NCBI RefSeq assembly: GCF_905220705.1
Contig: NZ_CAJNAT010000031.1
Coordinates: 1-64,000 of the forward strand
DNA from: Paraburkholderia domus
GTDB taxonomy: Bacteria > Pseudomonadota > Gammaproteobacteria > Burkholderiales > Burkholderiaceae
Reading direction: 5' to 3'
Length of the DNA stretch: 64,000 nt
In this document: positions 26,492 through 35,298 of the stretch, piece by piece
Layout: each line of letters opens with the position of its first letter
Position numbering within the stretch: position 1 is the first letter of the stretch
The notes under the pieces: generated by a model
The model's input: the letters and a program-made list of their open reading frames with translations, nothing else
What the model was told of the DNA's origin: nothing
Databases searched by the model: none
Program-made: the position numbers and the translations under genes

Positions 26492-27073
26492 ATGGCAGCA
26501 AAGAAGATCCTGTTCCTGACCGGCGACTTCGCCGAGGATTACGAAACGATGGTGCCGTTTCAGGCGCTGCAGGCGGTCGGCCACGTGGTTGACGCGGTCT
26601 GTCCGAACAAGAAAGCGGGCGAGAAGATCAAGACCGCGATCCATGATTTCGAAGGCGACCAGACCTACACCGAAAAGCCTGGCCATCAGTTCACGCTCAA
26701 TGCAACGTTCGACGACGTCGATTCCCGTCAATATGACGCGCTGGCGATCGCGGGCGGCCGCGCGCCGGAATACCTGCGGCTCAATCACAAAGTCATCGAA
26801 CTCGTGCGGCAGTTCGCCGAAGCAGGCAAGCCGATCGCCGCGATCTGCCACGCCGCGCAATTGCTGGCCGCCGCCGACGTGATTCGCGGCAAGCGCATTT
26901 CCGCCTACCCGGCCTGCGCGCCCGAAGTGAAGCTGGCCGGCGGCGAGTACGCCGACATTCCGGTCGACGCCGCGATCACCGACGCCAATTTCGTCACCGC
27001 CCCCGCATGGCCCGCTCATCCTGAGTGGCTGCGTCAATTCCTCGTGCTGCTCGGCACCCGGATCGAACTCTGA
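26492..27073 (+). CDS. DJ-1/PfpI-family protein
   Basis: 193-residue member of the DJ-1/PfpI superfamily (glyoxalase-III or deglycase-like and stress chaperone proteins). The nucleophile elbow AAICHAAQLLAAADV (about residue 120) contains the conserved cysteine and the following His; the acidic residue is within FAEDYETMVPFQAL near residue 15, and AGGRAPEYLRLN provides the family GG/RAPEYL stretch. No signal peptide. The start is supported by GGAGG 9 bases upstream; an in-frame ATG at 26471 lacks one. Confidence 0.92.
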   Translation: MAAKKILFLTGDFAEDYETMVPFQALQAVGHVVDAVCPNKKAGEKIKTAIHDFEGDQTYTEKPGHQFTLNATFDDVDSRQYDALAIAGGRAPEYLRLNHKVIELVRQFAEAGKPIAAICHAAQLLAAADVIRGKRISAYPACAPEVKLAGGEYADIPVDAAITDANFVTAPAWPAHPEWLRQFLVLLGTRIEL

Positions 27074-27079
27074 TCCTGA

Positions 27080-27116
27080 GGCGAGCGCCTTGCCTTCGCG
27101 GCAATGCGCGCTCGCC
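27080..27116. terminator. Nested hairpin downstream of the DJ-1/PfpI gene
   Basis: Outer arms GGCGAGCGC and GCGCTCGCC, inner arms TTGCC and GGCAA around a TTCGC loop. Very stable, but no T-run follows, so intrinsic termination is not certain. Confidence 0.5.
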
Positions 27117-27201
27117 AAAACGCTCCCACATTTGAGACTAGTCCGATAGTTCTCAGCGAAAGGCTTTCCTATAGTCGCCGGTTGACTTGGGAGCTTTTTC
27201 G

Positions 27202-27528
27202 ATGGAACTGACTGATTGGATCGTCATTCTCGCCGTCACCTTGATGGCGATTGCCTTTTTCTGCGCGCGCACACCGGCCAACTGGTCGCGAGAAAACCGC
27301 GCGCGACGTCTGGCCGGCACGCGCATGCTGGTGCAAGCCGCCTGTTCGTTGTGGGCCGCCCTGTTGATCCTCGCGCACGGCCTGTTCGCCCTTAACGGCC
27401 TGCCCGGCCTGCATCCCGCCCCGCTCGAAGCGCTGACCGGCGTTGCGATCCTGATCGTTTGCGGCTGCTACTGGTCGATTCGCGGCGGCAAACTGCTCAA
27501 GCCGCGCCGACTCTTTACCGCGTACTGA
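27202..27528 (+). CDS. Small integral membrane protein, 108 aa
   Basis: Short membrane protein with three hydrophobic segments (about residues 5-21, 42-60 and 78-95) separated by basic loops (ARTPANWSRENRARRLAGTR). No family recognised. The start ATG at 27202 follows an AG-rich ribosome-site-like stretch and begins the first membrane segment. Its last 14 bases overlap the end of the convergent sensor-kinase gene. Confidence 0.75.
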   Translation: MELTDWIVILAVTLMAIAFFCARTPANWSRENRARRLAGTRMLVQAACSLWAALLILAHGLFALNGLPGLHPAPLEALTGVAILIVCGCYWSIRGGKLLKPRRLFTAY

Positions 27529-29269
27529 TGCCGGGCGCGGCATTGGCGGCATGGGCCGTCGCACCGCCGCTCAGTCCAAGGCCATCAGCATCACCGAGGC
27601 CAGCGCGCACTTCGCGCACGCCACGGACCACGTGAGCACCATTCACCAGCGAGGCATGCGTTTCGACAGCCTGTTGCGCAGCCCGCACGTCGGCTTCGGG
27701 CAGCGACAGATAGAACGTCGTGCCCATGCCCTCTCTCGACTCCGCCCACACGCGTCCGCCATGCCGCTCCACCACGCGTCGCACAAGCGCAAGGCCGATG
27801 CCTTCACCCGTCGCCACATTGCCGTGCAGCCGCTGAAAGGCGTTGAAAAGTCGCGGCAGCGCGACCGCCGGAATGCCCAGGCCGTTATCCCGCACGTAGA
27901 AAATCCGCAACGAATGCACACCCGGCGGCGCCGGTGTCGTACCAATTTCGATCTGGCCTTCACGCGCCGGGTCCAGATAATTGACCGCATTGCCAATCAG
28001 GTTCGCGAACACCTGTTCGAGCGCGGTCGGGTCGCCCCACACCGCCGGCAACTCGTCGACAGCGACATGCGCCCCGCGCGCCCGGATCGACCCCTGCATG
28101 GCATCGACCACACGCGGCACGATATCGCGCACTTCGACCTTTTGCTGCCGGTACTCCACGCGGCCGACACGCGACAGCCGCAATAGCGCGTCGATGATAT
28201 GAGACGCCCGCAGCACAGCCGTCTGCAGGAAGTGCAGTGCTTCGCCGATATCCTCGTCCACCACCCGTTCAATGCGCTGCCGCGGCTCTGGCGCGAGCGA
28301 CGACTGGCGCAGCACGGCGCGCAGATCGTCACACGCGCGAATCAGTTCTTTGGAAAAGCCTTGCAGATTCACCAGCGGCGCACGCAGGTCGTGCGACACG
28401 CTATAGATGAACATTTCGTTTTCCTGGGTCTGTTGCCGCAAGGTCTCGTTGATGCGCGCCAGTTCGCCGGTGCGGCGCGCGAGATCGGACTGGAAACGCG
28501 CCTGGATGCGCTCGGCTTCGAGCAGGCGGCGGCTGGTTTCATGCAAGGTCAAATCGAGCCGGGCGATTTCGTCGCGGCCCGGGCCAATCGGCGCCAGCGG
28601 CTCGTTGCCCGCGAGGCGCCCGGCGTTATCGGACAGCAGCGCGAGCCGGCCACGCACGCCGCGCGTGAACAACCAGACGGCCAGCGCGACGAACAGCAAC
28701 GAGCCGAACACGGCCGCGACGACCAGCATCTGTTGCCGCTCACGCGCGGCCTCGGCGGCGTTCGAGCGCAACGAGTCGAGGCGCCGCTCTTCAGCCTGGA
28801 AGGCCACCACCTGCTGACGGAAGCGATCGAGCACGTCGGCCGAGGCCAGATCGCGGAAGCGATCAAGCAGATCGCGCCGCCGCCCCGAATGCAGCATGTC
28901 CTGAATGCGGTCCGACCATTGACGATACCCCTGCACCGCCTGGCGCACCTGCACCACGCGTTCGACTTGCGCCGGGTTGTCGGCAACCAGCTCGGCCAGT
29001 TGGTCGATGCGACGGTCGACGTCCATCCACAAGGTGACCGGCGTCGTAAAGTGGGTATCGCTGGCGAGCACCGCGCCACGGAGCGCCACGGACTCACCCA
29101 GCACCGGATCGAGAATCGCGGTGGTTTGACGCAGCACGTCTTCGCTATGGATGGCCCACTGCTCCGCTTGCGTCGCGTCGGACTGCGCCTTGACCAGGCC
29201 AGACAGCAGCGCCAGTTCGAAGAGGGCCGGAATTGCGATCAGCAACAGGCCTTTAGTGGTCAGTCTCAT
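27515..29269 (-). CDS. Orphan sensor histidine kinase with CHASE3-like input domain
   Basis: 584-residue membrane kinase. A first membrane helix (about residues 7-27) and a second at about 185-205 bracket a periplasmic helical domain with CHASE3 character. A HAMP linker follows (GRDEIARLDLTLHETSRRLLEAERIQ) with a coiled coil, then HisKA with the phosphoacceptor H-box SVSHDLRAPLVNLQGF near 290. The ATP-binding motifs are NLIGNAVNYLD, DNGLGIP and GEGIGLALV. No receiver or response regulator is next to it. The start at 29269 (MRLTTKGLL) is preferred because the membrane helix begins there; the longer reading frame adds 13 polar residues. Confidence 0.92.
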   Translation of the reverse strand: MRLTTKGLLLIAIPALFELALLSGLVKAQSDATQAEQWAIHSEDVLRQTTAILDPVLGESVALRGAVLASDTHFTTPVTLWMDVDRRIDQLAELVADNPAQVERVVQVRQAVQGYRQWSDRIQDMLHSGRRRDLLDRFRDLASADVLDRFRQQVVAFQAEERRLDSLRSNAAEAARERQQMLVVAAVFGSLLFVALAVWLFTRGVRGRLALLSDNAGRLAGNEPLAPIGPGRDEIARLDLTLHETSRRLLEAERIQARFQSDLARRTGELARINETLRQQTQENEMFIYSVSHDLRAPLVNLQGFSKELIRACDDLRAVLRQSSLAPEPRQRIERVVDEDIGEALHFLQTAVLRASHIIDALLRLSRVGRVEYRQQKVEVRDIVPRVVDAMQGSIRARGAHVAVDELPAVWGDPTALEQVFANLIGNAVNYLDPAREGQIEIGTTPAPPGVHSLRIFYVRDNGLGIPAVALPRLFNAFQRLHGNVATGEGIGLALVRRVVERHGGRVWAESREGMGTTFYLSLPEADVRAAQQAVETHASLVNGAHVVRGVREVRAGLGDADGLGLSGGATAHAANAAPGISTR

Positions 29270-29624
29270 GCGAGCGCATTGGAGGTCGGTGGCCGGCAGA
29301 TCATGCACGGGGACGGCACATTATGTCGGCGTTTGCACTGGAAGACAAAGACGACGCGCCACCAATCAAGCTTCTGCCACCCAATAGCGCCCCGCGCCCG
29401 ACCAATACGCATAAAACGTCAGGCTTTTGAATTAAACGTAAATCAAATCGAATGTCTTGCCCATATTTGGATCACGACGACCGATATGAAACCGTCACGC
29501 ACCTAATTTGTGCTTTCGCTGTTGTTCGAGGTGCAAAAGATGGTGCATCGCTCAATCAACAAGGAGCGGCGCAACACCCATTGCGGTGCGGTTTTGCACC
29601 TGATCGACGCCTACCGGCACAAGT

Positions 29625-29641
29625 TTGGCCCGCTTCTTGCA
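29625..29641 (+). promoter_or_regulatory. Predicted sigma-54 promoter of the ammonium transporter
   Basis: TTGGCCCGCTTCTTGCA shows GG and GC exactly ten bases apart, the -24/-12 pattern of sigma-54 promoters, 38 bases upstream of the start codon. Upstream half-sites GGTGCA (29530, 29542) and TGCACC (29595) recall NtrC binding but are not in standard arrangement. Confidence 0.7.
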
Positions 29642-29679
29642 TTCAATGCCCGCTTTTTTGGCATAAGCGGGACACATCG

Positions 29680-30882
29680 ATGGAAAGTCTGAAAACCGGC
29701 ACCGATACCCTCTTCCTTTTGCTGGGTGCCGCAATGGTGCTGGCCATGCATGCGGGATTCGCGTTTCTCGAACTCGGCACGGTACGCAAAAAGAATCAGG
29801 TCAATGCACTCGTCAAGATTCTGGTGGATTTTTCGGTCTCGACGATCGCGTATTTCTTCATTGGGTACACGATCGCCTATGGCGTGCAGTTCTTCGGCAG
29901 CGCCGAGTCTCTGGCCGCGCACAACGGCTATGCGCTGGTGCGCTTCTTCTTCCTGCTGACCTTCGCCGCGGCAATTCCGGCGATCGTGTCGGGCGGCATC
30001 GCCGAGCGCTCGAAATTCAATCCACAGCTGTTCGCCACTTTCGTGCTGGTCGGCTTCGTCTATCCGTTCTTTGAAGGGATCGCGTGGAACGGCCGCTTCG
30101 GCATCCAGGGTTGGCTGACCCAGGTGTTCGGCGTGCCGTTTCACGACTTCGCCGGCTCAGTGGTGGTGCATGCGTTCGGCGGCTGGGTCGCGTTGCCGGC
30201 GGTGCTGTTGCTCGGCGCGCGCCACGGCCGCTATCACCGTGACGGCGGCATCGCCGCGCATCCGCCGTCGAATATTCCGTTCCTCGCGCTAGGCGCCTGG
30301 GTGCTGACGGTGGGCTGGTTCGGCTTTAACGTGATGAGCGCGCAAACCATCGACAAGATCAGCGGCCTCGTGGCGGTCAATTCGTTGATGGCGATGGTCG
30401 GCGGCACACTGACCGCGTGGCTCGCAGGCCGCAACGACCCCGGCTTCACCTATAACGGCCCGCTCGCCGGGCTGGTCGCGGTATGCGCCGGCTCCGACGT
30501 GATGCATCCGCTCGGCGCGCTGGTGACGGGCGGCATCGCGGGCGTGCTGTTCGTCACTATGTTCACTTGCGTGCAGAACCGCTGGCGCGTCGACGACGTG
30601 CTCGGCGTATGGCCGTTGCACGGCTTGTGCGGCGCGTGGGGCGGCCTCGCGGCCGGCATCTTTGGCTTGCATGCGCTAGGCGGCCTGGGCGGCGTGTCGT
30701 TCGGCGCGCAACTGATCGGCACGCTGGGCGGCATCGTGGTGGCATCGCTCGGCGGCACGCTCGTGTACGGGGCGATTCGCCTAACGGTGGGGCTGCGGCT
30801 CGACCAGGAGGACGAATACAACGGCGCGGATCTGTCGATTCACAAGATTTCCGCAACGCCCGAGCGCGAAACGGTCGGCTGA
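29680..30882 (+). CDS. amtB: Ammonium transporter (AmtB family)
   Basis: 400-residue channel protein of the Amt/MEP/Rh family with about eleven membrane helices and no N-terminal signal. Seen: GFAFLELGTVRKKNQVNALVK, PAIVSGGIAERSKF, the pore histidine region FAGSVVVHAFGGWVALPAVL, GWFGFNVMSAQ and VWPLHGLCGAWGGLAAGIF. A ribosome site of the consensus type is lacking; the start at 29680 is chosen because it gives the family N-terminus (LFLLLGAAMVLAMHAGFAFLE). A sigma-54 promoter immediately upstream suggests nitrogen control. No glnK-type PII gene is adjacent; the DUF190 protein downstream is on the other strand. Confidence 0.95.
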   Translation: MESLKTGTDTLFLLLGAAMVLAMHAGFAFLELGTVRKKNQVNALVKILVDFSVSTIAYFFIGYTIAYGVQFFGSAESLAAHNGYALVRFFFLLTFAAAIPAIVSGGIAERSKFNPQLFATFVLVGFVYPFFEGIAWNGRFGIQGWLTQVFGVPFHDFAGSVVVHAFGGWVALPAVLLLGARHGRYHRDGGIAAHPPSNIPFLALGAWVLTVGWFGFNVMSAQTIDKISGLVAVNSLMAMVGGTLTAWLAGRNDPGFTYNGPLAGLVAVCAGSDVMHPLGALVTGGIAGVLFVTMFTCVQNRWRVDDVLGVWPLHGLCGAWGGLAAGIFGLHALGGLGGVSFGAQLIGTLGGIVVASLGGTLVYGAIRLTVGLRLDQEDEYNGADLSIHKISATPERETVG

Positions 30883-30903
30883 CGCACTGGCCATCCAGCA
30901 CGG

Positions 30904-31251
30904 CTAGCGGCGGACAGGATGTTTCGTGTCCGCATGCTCGCCGAGCAGGCCGAATTCGATTGGGCAACGCGTGTAGAACACCGGCACGTTGCCCGCGCGC
31001 ACCGCCTCGAGCAACGCTTCCGCCTCGCCTTCAGTGACCGCGAAAATCACCTGGAACGGTTGGTCCGCCAGTTCGAAGAAGCGCGCTGCATGCCGCGCGC
31101 CCGCGTGGCCGACGCCTTCGGCCGCCGCCACGACGGTCGCGCCATGAATGCCGACGACCTTCGCGATCGACAGCAAACATTCCACGACCGTTTGATGACC
31201 GTGGCGCTTGTTCTGCTCCGTATAAAACGTGAGCTGGTAGCCCTTCATCAT
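30904..31251 (-). CDS. DUF190 (UPF0166) PII-like protein
   Basis: 115-residue protein with the ferredoxin-like fold of DUF190, a distant relative of PII signal proteins. Seen: the N-terminal KGYQLTFYTEQNKRHGHQTVVECLLSIAKVVGIHGATVV and the second half RFFELADQPFQVIFAVTEGEAEALLEAVRAG. DUF190 genes often lie beside fluoride channel genes (crcB); here it diverges from crcB, and the fluoride riboswitch lies between them. This suggests that both belong to one fluoride response, though only crcB is downstream of the riboswitch. Confidence 0.9.
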   Translation of the reverse strand: MMKGYQLTFYTEQNKRHGHQTVVECLLSIAKVVGIHGATVVAAAEGVGHAGARHAARFFELADQPFQVIFAVTEGEAEALLEAVRAGNVPVFYTRCPIEFGLLGEHADTKHPVRR

Positions 31252-31405
31252 ATCGGCCTCCCGCGCAGCCGCAGTGAACCCACAGCAAACGCCCGCAGGC
31301 GCTGTCTCTATTCTAGGTCACGCCTCATGCCATGCCGACCGCACACGCTCGCCGCGGTTGCGCTCACCTGTCCCCAATGCACTGCCGATGCTAGACTTGC
31401 GCGCT

Positions 31406-31452
31406 GGAGATGGCATTCGCCTTAACCGCCCTTGATGGCTGATGGTGCCTGC
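31406..31452 (+). ncRNA. Fluoride riboswitch (crcB motif) upstream of crcB
   Basis: Sequence matches the crcB-motif consensus: GGAGATGG, then TTCGCC, TTAACCGCC, GGCTGATGGTGCCTGC. The P1 arms GGCATT (31412-31417) and GGTGCC (31444-31449) pair with two G-U pairs. One mismatch in the pseudoknot pairing (GGAGA against TCGCC) is noted. It lies 86 bases upstream of the crcB start; no clear terminator stem follows, so control may be at translation. Confidence 0.87.
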
Positions 31453-31537
31453 TTCGCCCGGACAACTGCGGACGCGGCATCACGCCTCCCGCTCAACCCG
31501 GTTTGTCGACCTTTTGGCTTCGCCAGAGTACTTTCGC

Positions 31538-31918
31538 ATGTATTTGTCCATTCTCGCGGTCGGCATTGGCGGCGCGCTCGGTTCACTGTTCCGCTGGTTT
31601 CTCGGTATCCGTCTGAACGGCCTGTTCACGGGTTTGCCGCTCGGCACCTTCGCCGCCAATGTGATCGCCGGCTACGTCATCGGCGTTGCGGTCGCGGGGT
31701 TCGCGCGGGCGCCGCAGATCACGCCCGAATGGCGGCTCTTCGTTATCACGGGCCTGATGGGCGGCCTGTCGACTTTCTCGACGTTCTCGGCGGAAGTCGT
31801 GCAGCGCTTGCAGGACGGCCGGCTCGGCTGGGCGGCTGGCGAGATCGTCATTCACGTGGGGGCTTCGCTCGTGATGACTATCCTGGGCATCGCAACCGTT
31901 TCGTTGCTGACGCGCTGA
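31538..31918 (+). CDS. crcB: Fluoride channel CrcB (Fluc)
   Basis: 126-residue membrane protein with four hydrophobic helices that exports fluoride as a dual-topology dimer. Family motifs are present: GGALGSLFRWFLG at the N-terminus, the FAANVIAGYVIG region, and GLMGGLSTFSTFSAEVV, whose STFSTFS forms the pore-lining Phe box and the central sodium-binding region. The riboswitch upstream ties expression to fluoride. The start ATG at 31538 gives the family N-terminus MYLSILAVGIGGALGS. Confidence 0.95.
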   Translation: MYLSILAVGIGGALGSLFRWFLGIRLNGLFTGLPLGTFAANVIAGYVIGVAVAGFARAPQITPEWRLFVITGLMGGLSTFSTFSAEVVQRLQDGRLGWAAGEIVIHVGASLVMTILGIATVSLLTR

Positions 31919-31970
31919 AAACCGGGCGCTGGATGCGTCAGTAAATTCTCCGATGCAATGCGGCTGCCGT

Positions 31971-33065
31971 TCAAACCTGTCGCAGACCGAATTCCATGAG
32001 TGCATTCGCCAGAATGTCCACAGCCTGCTCAGTAACGGCGTTGTAAAGAGAAGCCCGCAATCCGCCAATTGAACGGTGCCCCTCCAGTCCAACGATGCCT
32101 TGTTCGCTAGCCATTGTCACAAACGCATCGTCGAGCCGCGCATCGCCGAATGTGAACGACACGTTCATCTGCGAGCGCCAGCGACGATCCGCGTGAATGG
32201 TCACCGCGCCCTCCAATGCGTCGAGCGTGTCATACAGCCGCCGCGCCTTCCTTTCGTTGATGCCTTGCATCGCCTGCAGACCACCGATATCGAAGCGTAG
32301 CCAGCGCGTAATCAACGTCAGCACATAGATCGCGAATACGGGCGGCGTGTTGTAATTCGAGCCGTGCGATACGTGGGTGCGAAAATCGAGGATCGCGGGC
32401 AGGCCATCGGGTATCCGTTCAAGAAGCGAACGCTTGATGATCGCAACGGTCACCCCCGCTGGCCCCAGGTTCTTCTGGGCGTGGGCATAGATCATCGAAT
32501 AGCCGTCTGGCCGGAAAGCCTTCGACAGAAAATCGGACGACATGTCCGCAATCAGCGGGACTTGCGTGGATCCTTGCCAAACAGGAAATTGTAAGCCTTC
32601 CACGGTCTCGTTCGAGACGTGGTGCAAATAGGCTGCGGAGCGGGAGATATCCAGCTTGTCGAGGGCGGGCAATTCCCTGTAGCCGGTCGTGTGGCCATCC
32701 CACGCAACTTTGCGCTCGCTCACCCTGGCCGCCTCCGCGGTCGCCCGGCCGCTCCAGTAGCCGGAGCTCACATATTCGGGCGGCGCGAATCCATTTCCGG
32801 CGAAGTTCATCGGAATCGTCGCGAACTGCAAACTACTGCCGCCCTGCTGGAACGTTACGGCGTAGTCGTCGGAGAGTCCGAGCAGAGCGCGCACATTCTG
32901 TTCGGCTTCGTTCAGTATCGAGCGAAACCAGTCCGAGCGATGACTCATGCCGAGCACGGAAATGCCCGTTTCCGGCACAGCGGCAATCGCCTCACGCGTC
33001 TGCTCCAGCACCGTTTCGGGAAGCGCGCCGGGACCACCTGAAAAATTCAATGCATTGGACTTCAC
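31971..33065 (-). CDS. serC: Phosphoserine aminotransferase
   Basis: 364-residue PLP enzyme that converts 3-phosphohydroxypyruvate and glutamate to phosphoserine in serine synthesis. Length and sequence fit SerC: N-terminal LNFSGGPGALPETVLEQ, HRSDWFRSILNEAE, QQGGSSLQFATIPMNF, and the PLP lysine at residue 198 in MIYAHAQKNLGPAGVTVAII. Downstream motifs NTPPVFAIYVL and LEGHRSIGGLRASLYNA are also typical. In related species serC usually sits with pheA and hisC, so this lone gene may be a second copy; that is an inference. The TPR/ATP-grasp gene ends 100 bases upstream on the same strand. Confidence 0.94.
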   Translation of the reverse strand: MKSNALNFSGGPGALPETVLEQTREAIAAVPETGISVLGMSHRSDWFRSILNEAEQNVRALLGLSDDYAVTFQQGGSSLQFATIPMNFAGNGFAPPEYVSSGYWSGRATAEAARVSERKVAWDGHTTGYRELPALDKLDISRSAAYLHHVSNETVEGLQFPVWQGSTQVPLIADMSSDFLSKAFRPDGYSMIYAHAQKNLGPAGVTVAIIKRSLLERIPDGLPAILDFRTHVSHGSNYNTPPVFAIYVLTLITRWLRFDIGGLQAMQGINERKARRLYDTLDALEGAVTIHADRRWRSQMNVSFTFGDARLDDAFVTMASEQGIVGLEGHRSIGGLRASLYNAVTEQAVDILANALMEFGLRQV

Positions 33066-33167
33066 TGTGCCTCCAAGGCCAGCAGTTGGGTCCAGGGTGC
33101 GTCGGCGGCCGCGCCGCGCGCATGGCCACTCACCGTCGCAACGGACCGCTGCTCGTTGATACGTTAG

Positions 33168-34571
33168 TTAGCTTGCGTGAGACCCGTCAGGCTGACCCGC
33201 CAGATTCCGCGCGCGTCGTTCGAGCATGGTGTGAAACGCCTGCTTGATGCGTTCCACCGCTCCCTTCTTGTACGGGAATTGACTGTTATTCCCATGAACA
33301 AGCATGCTTGCATTGGCTTCGAACACGACGACCGCGCCCTCACGGTCAAGCGCACAGTCGATGCCGAAGTAGTCCAGTCCCATCGCGTCGCGAATCGACT
33401 GCAACCCCGCACGCTGCGCTACGCCGAAGACACGCCACGGATCCTCCAGGAACGCCTGCTCTTCGGCCTGCATCCACGGATGGCTAGCCATATTCGTCGT
33501 GACATGGTGGACCTTCCATTTGTCGTCAATGGCGAGGTGGTACGGCAGAATCTCGTCGCCGACACAAACGAAGCGGTACTTGCGGAAATAGCCGTCATCG
33601 GACCGGTAGTCGACAAACGGCGTGAGGTAGTAGCTGCTTGCATCGTGCCGGTTCAGGAAGACCAGCAATTGCGCAGGGTCTTCCATCCTCTCGAAGTCGT
33701 CGCCGCCGTGCGTGCCCGCCGGCCTCACCAGCAGCGGAAACGACAACGTGGGCTGCGAGGCGCGCGAAAGTAATTCGCGCAACCCGGCTGCCGGATAAAG
33801 ACGCGTTTGCGGAACGCAACAGTCCGGTACTTCCGCGAGGCGTTGCGCGACCGACTCGCGATTCGTACCTGCAATGGCTTGCGGCGGATTGACGACGGGA
33901 CTACCGACACGATCTATAAACGCTTGCGCGGGTCCGAGGAAAGCTTGTCCTCGATCGACGTCGGAAATCAGATTGATGACCACGTCCGCGTAGACTCTGA
34001 GCCGATCGACGTCGTAGTCCATGTCTGGCAACAGCGTGATCACATTGCTCTCAAAACGCGCCTGCCCGATCAGATACTCGATTGGCGTATTGCCTGCACT
34101 GGGCCCGAACACAAACAGCACGCGAAAATCCGGTGGTGCAACGATCGCCGGAACCGTGATGAGCGGCTTCAATTTCAGCGCACGGCGATAGTTAGTGTCC
34201 GCCTCGGCATCGAGGCCTACCGCCTGCTGGAAATTTGCAACGATGTGCAAAATCGCGGGATCGTCAGGATCGTGTTCAAGGACACGCTCGAAATAATTGA
34301 GCGCGCGTTGCCGCCGCCCCGCGCACGCCTCGGCAAGGCCAAGCTGCCGATACACGGCAACCTGATGACCGGGACGGTTCAGCAGCCCCGTGAGCCAGCC
34401 GATTGCTTCGTCGAACCGATCCTGCCGAATCAATACCTGTGCGAGGCCAAAGCGAGCGTCCCAGTGGTCCGGTGCAATGCCGATCGTTTCACGGTAATGG
34501 CTTTCGGCCAGGTCGAGACGTCCCGCTTGATGATGCGCGGACGCCAGAGAAAAAAGACGATCGATGGACAT
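33168..34571 (-). CDS. TPR-repeat protein fused to an ATP-grasp-like domain
   Basis: 467-residue two-part protein. Residues 1-135 are tetratricopeptide repeats (LASAHHQAGRLDLAESHYRE, LAEACAGRRQRALNYFERVLEHDPDD and others). The rest looks like an ATP-grasp ligase related to RimK: the nucleotide-binding strand region FPLLVRPAGTHGGDDFE near residue 278, later KYRFVCVGDEILPYHLAID, and the metal-site segment DYFGIDCALDREGAVVVFEANA near residue 425. Such enzymes join an amino acid or peptide to a carboxylate. The chosen start at 34571 is at the first TPR; an earlier ATG would add a short leader. The serC homologue lies downstream on the same strand. Substrate not known. Confidence 0.82.
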   Translation of the reverse strand: MSIDRLFSLASAHHQAGRLDLAESHYRETIGIAPDHWDARFGLAQVLIRQDRFDEAIGWLTGLLNRPGHQVAVYRQLGLAEACAGRRQRALNYFERVLEHDPDDPAILHIVANFQQAVGLDAEADTNYRRALKLKPLITVPAIVAPPDFRVLFVFGPSAGNTPIEYLIGQARFESNVITLLPDMDYDVDRLRVYADVVINLISDVDRGQAFLGPAQAFIDRVGSPVVNPPQAIAGTNRESVAQRLAEVPDCCVPQTRLYPAAGLRELLSRASQPTLSFPLLVRPAGTHGGDDFERMEDPAQLLVFLNRHDASSYYLTPFVDYRSDDGYFRKYRFVCVGDEILPYHLAIDDKWKVHHVTTNMASHPWMQAEEQAFLEDPWRVFGVAQRAGLQSIRDAMGLDYFGIDCALDREGAVVVFEANASMLVHGNNSQFPYKKGAVERIKQAFHTMLERRARNLAGQPDGSHAS

Positions 34572-34827
34572 GATTGATGACCGCCGCATGCGGACAACCT
34601 GACGCAATGCTTGCGGGTCGATGAAGCGAAGGTTAAGACAGCCTCCGTCTCTGCTTGTACAGATGAAGGCTGACCAGACGGGACAAGGGAGGGAAGGAAG
34701 CATAGCAGCGCATTCCCGCCTGGTTGATCGAGACCTGAATTCGAAGACTTACCGGTCATTACGAAGACCGCGCGACGTAACCTCTCGTAATACGAAGTCG
34801 CGTGACGGTACCGTTTCACCGCCCCGG

Positions 34828-35298
34828 TTATCGCCCTGGAGGTTCGCCGGCTGACGTCGACTGCCGGACAACGAGGATCGGAATCTGACTGTGCGTCAGG
34901 ACCTTCTGAGTCTCACTGCCGAGCAGAAACGCCCGCATGCCGCTTCGACCGTGGGACGCCATAACAATGAGATCGCAGTTCTGCTCTGTTGCAACGCTGA
35001 TAATCGCCTCATAAGGATGGGCGCGATTCATGGAAACCGTATTGCACTCGACACCTGCTTCCGCAGCCGCTCTTCTGATCACCCCGAGATAATCATCCGC
35101 GCGCTGCCGCGCGCTCTGAATGATTCGTTCCTCGTTGTCTGCGATCATCTCGGAGCCATATGCAAGGACATGAAACTCCGGGATGACATGAAGTCCCGTA
35201 ATTCTGGCTCCGTTTTCCACGGCGAGCGTTATCGTCATCTGAATGGCGGCTCCAGAAAGCGCCGAGCCGTCGGTCGGCACCAGCAGATGCTTGAACAT
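34828..35298 (-). CDS. Universal stress protein (UspA family)
   Basis: 156-residue stress protein. The N-terminus FKHLLVPTDGSALSGAAIQMTI and the ATP-binding region ASHGRSGMRAFLLGSETQKVL are UspA-family signatures; the first glycine of the classic G-x2-G-x9-GS motif is an Ala here, while the later Gly and GS remain. The start at 35298 removes a Ser/Gly-rich extension that is not family-like. Probably induced under stress; the glutamine synthetase gene is upstream on the same strand, 183 bases away. Confidence 0.9.
   Translation of the reverse strand: MFKHLLVPTDGSALSGAAIQMTITLAVENGARITGLHVIPEFHVLAYGSEMIADNEERIIQSARQRADDYLGVIRRAAAEAGVECNTVSMNRAHPYEAIISVATEQNCDLIVMASHGRSGMRAFLLGSETQKVLTHSQIPILVVRQSTSAGEPPGR

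Noticed and set aside
29530..29600. NtrC binding sites upstream of the ammonium transporter
   Set aside because: GGTGCA half-sites are present, but not in the inverted arrangement with correct spacing.
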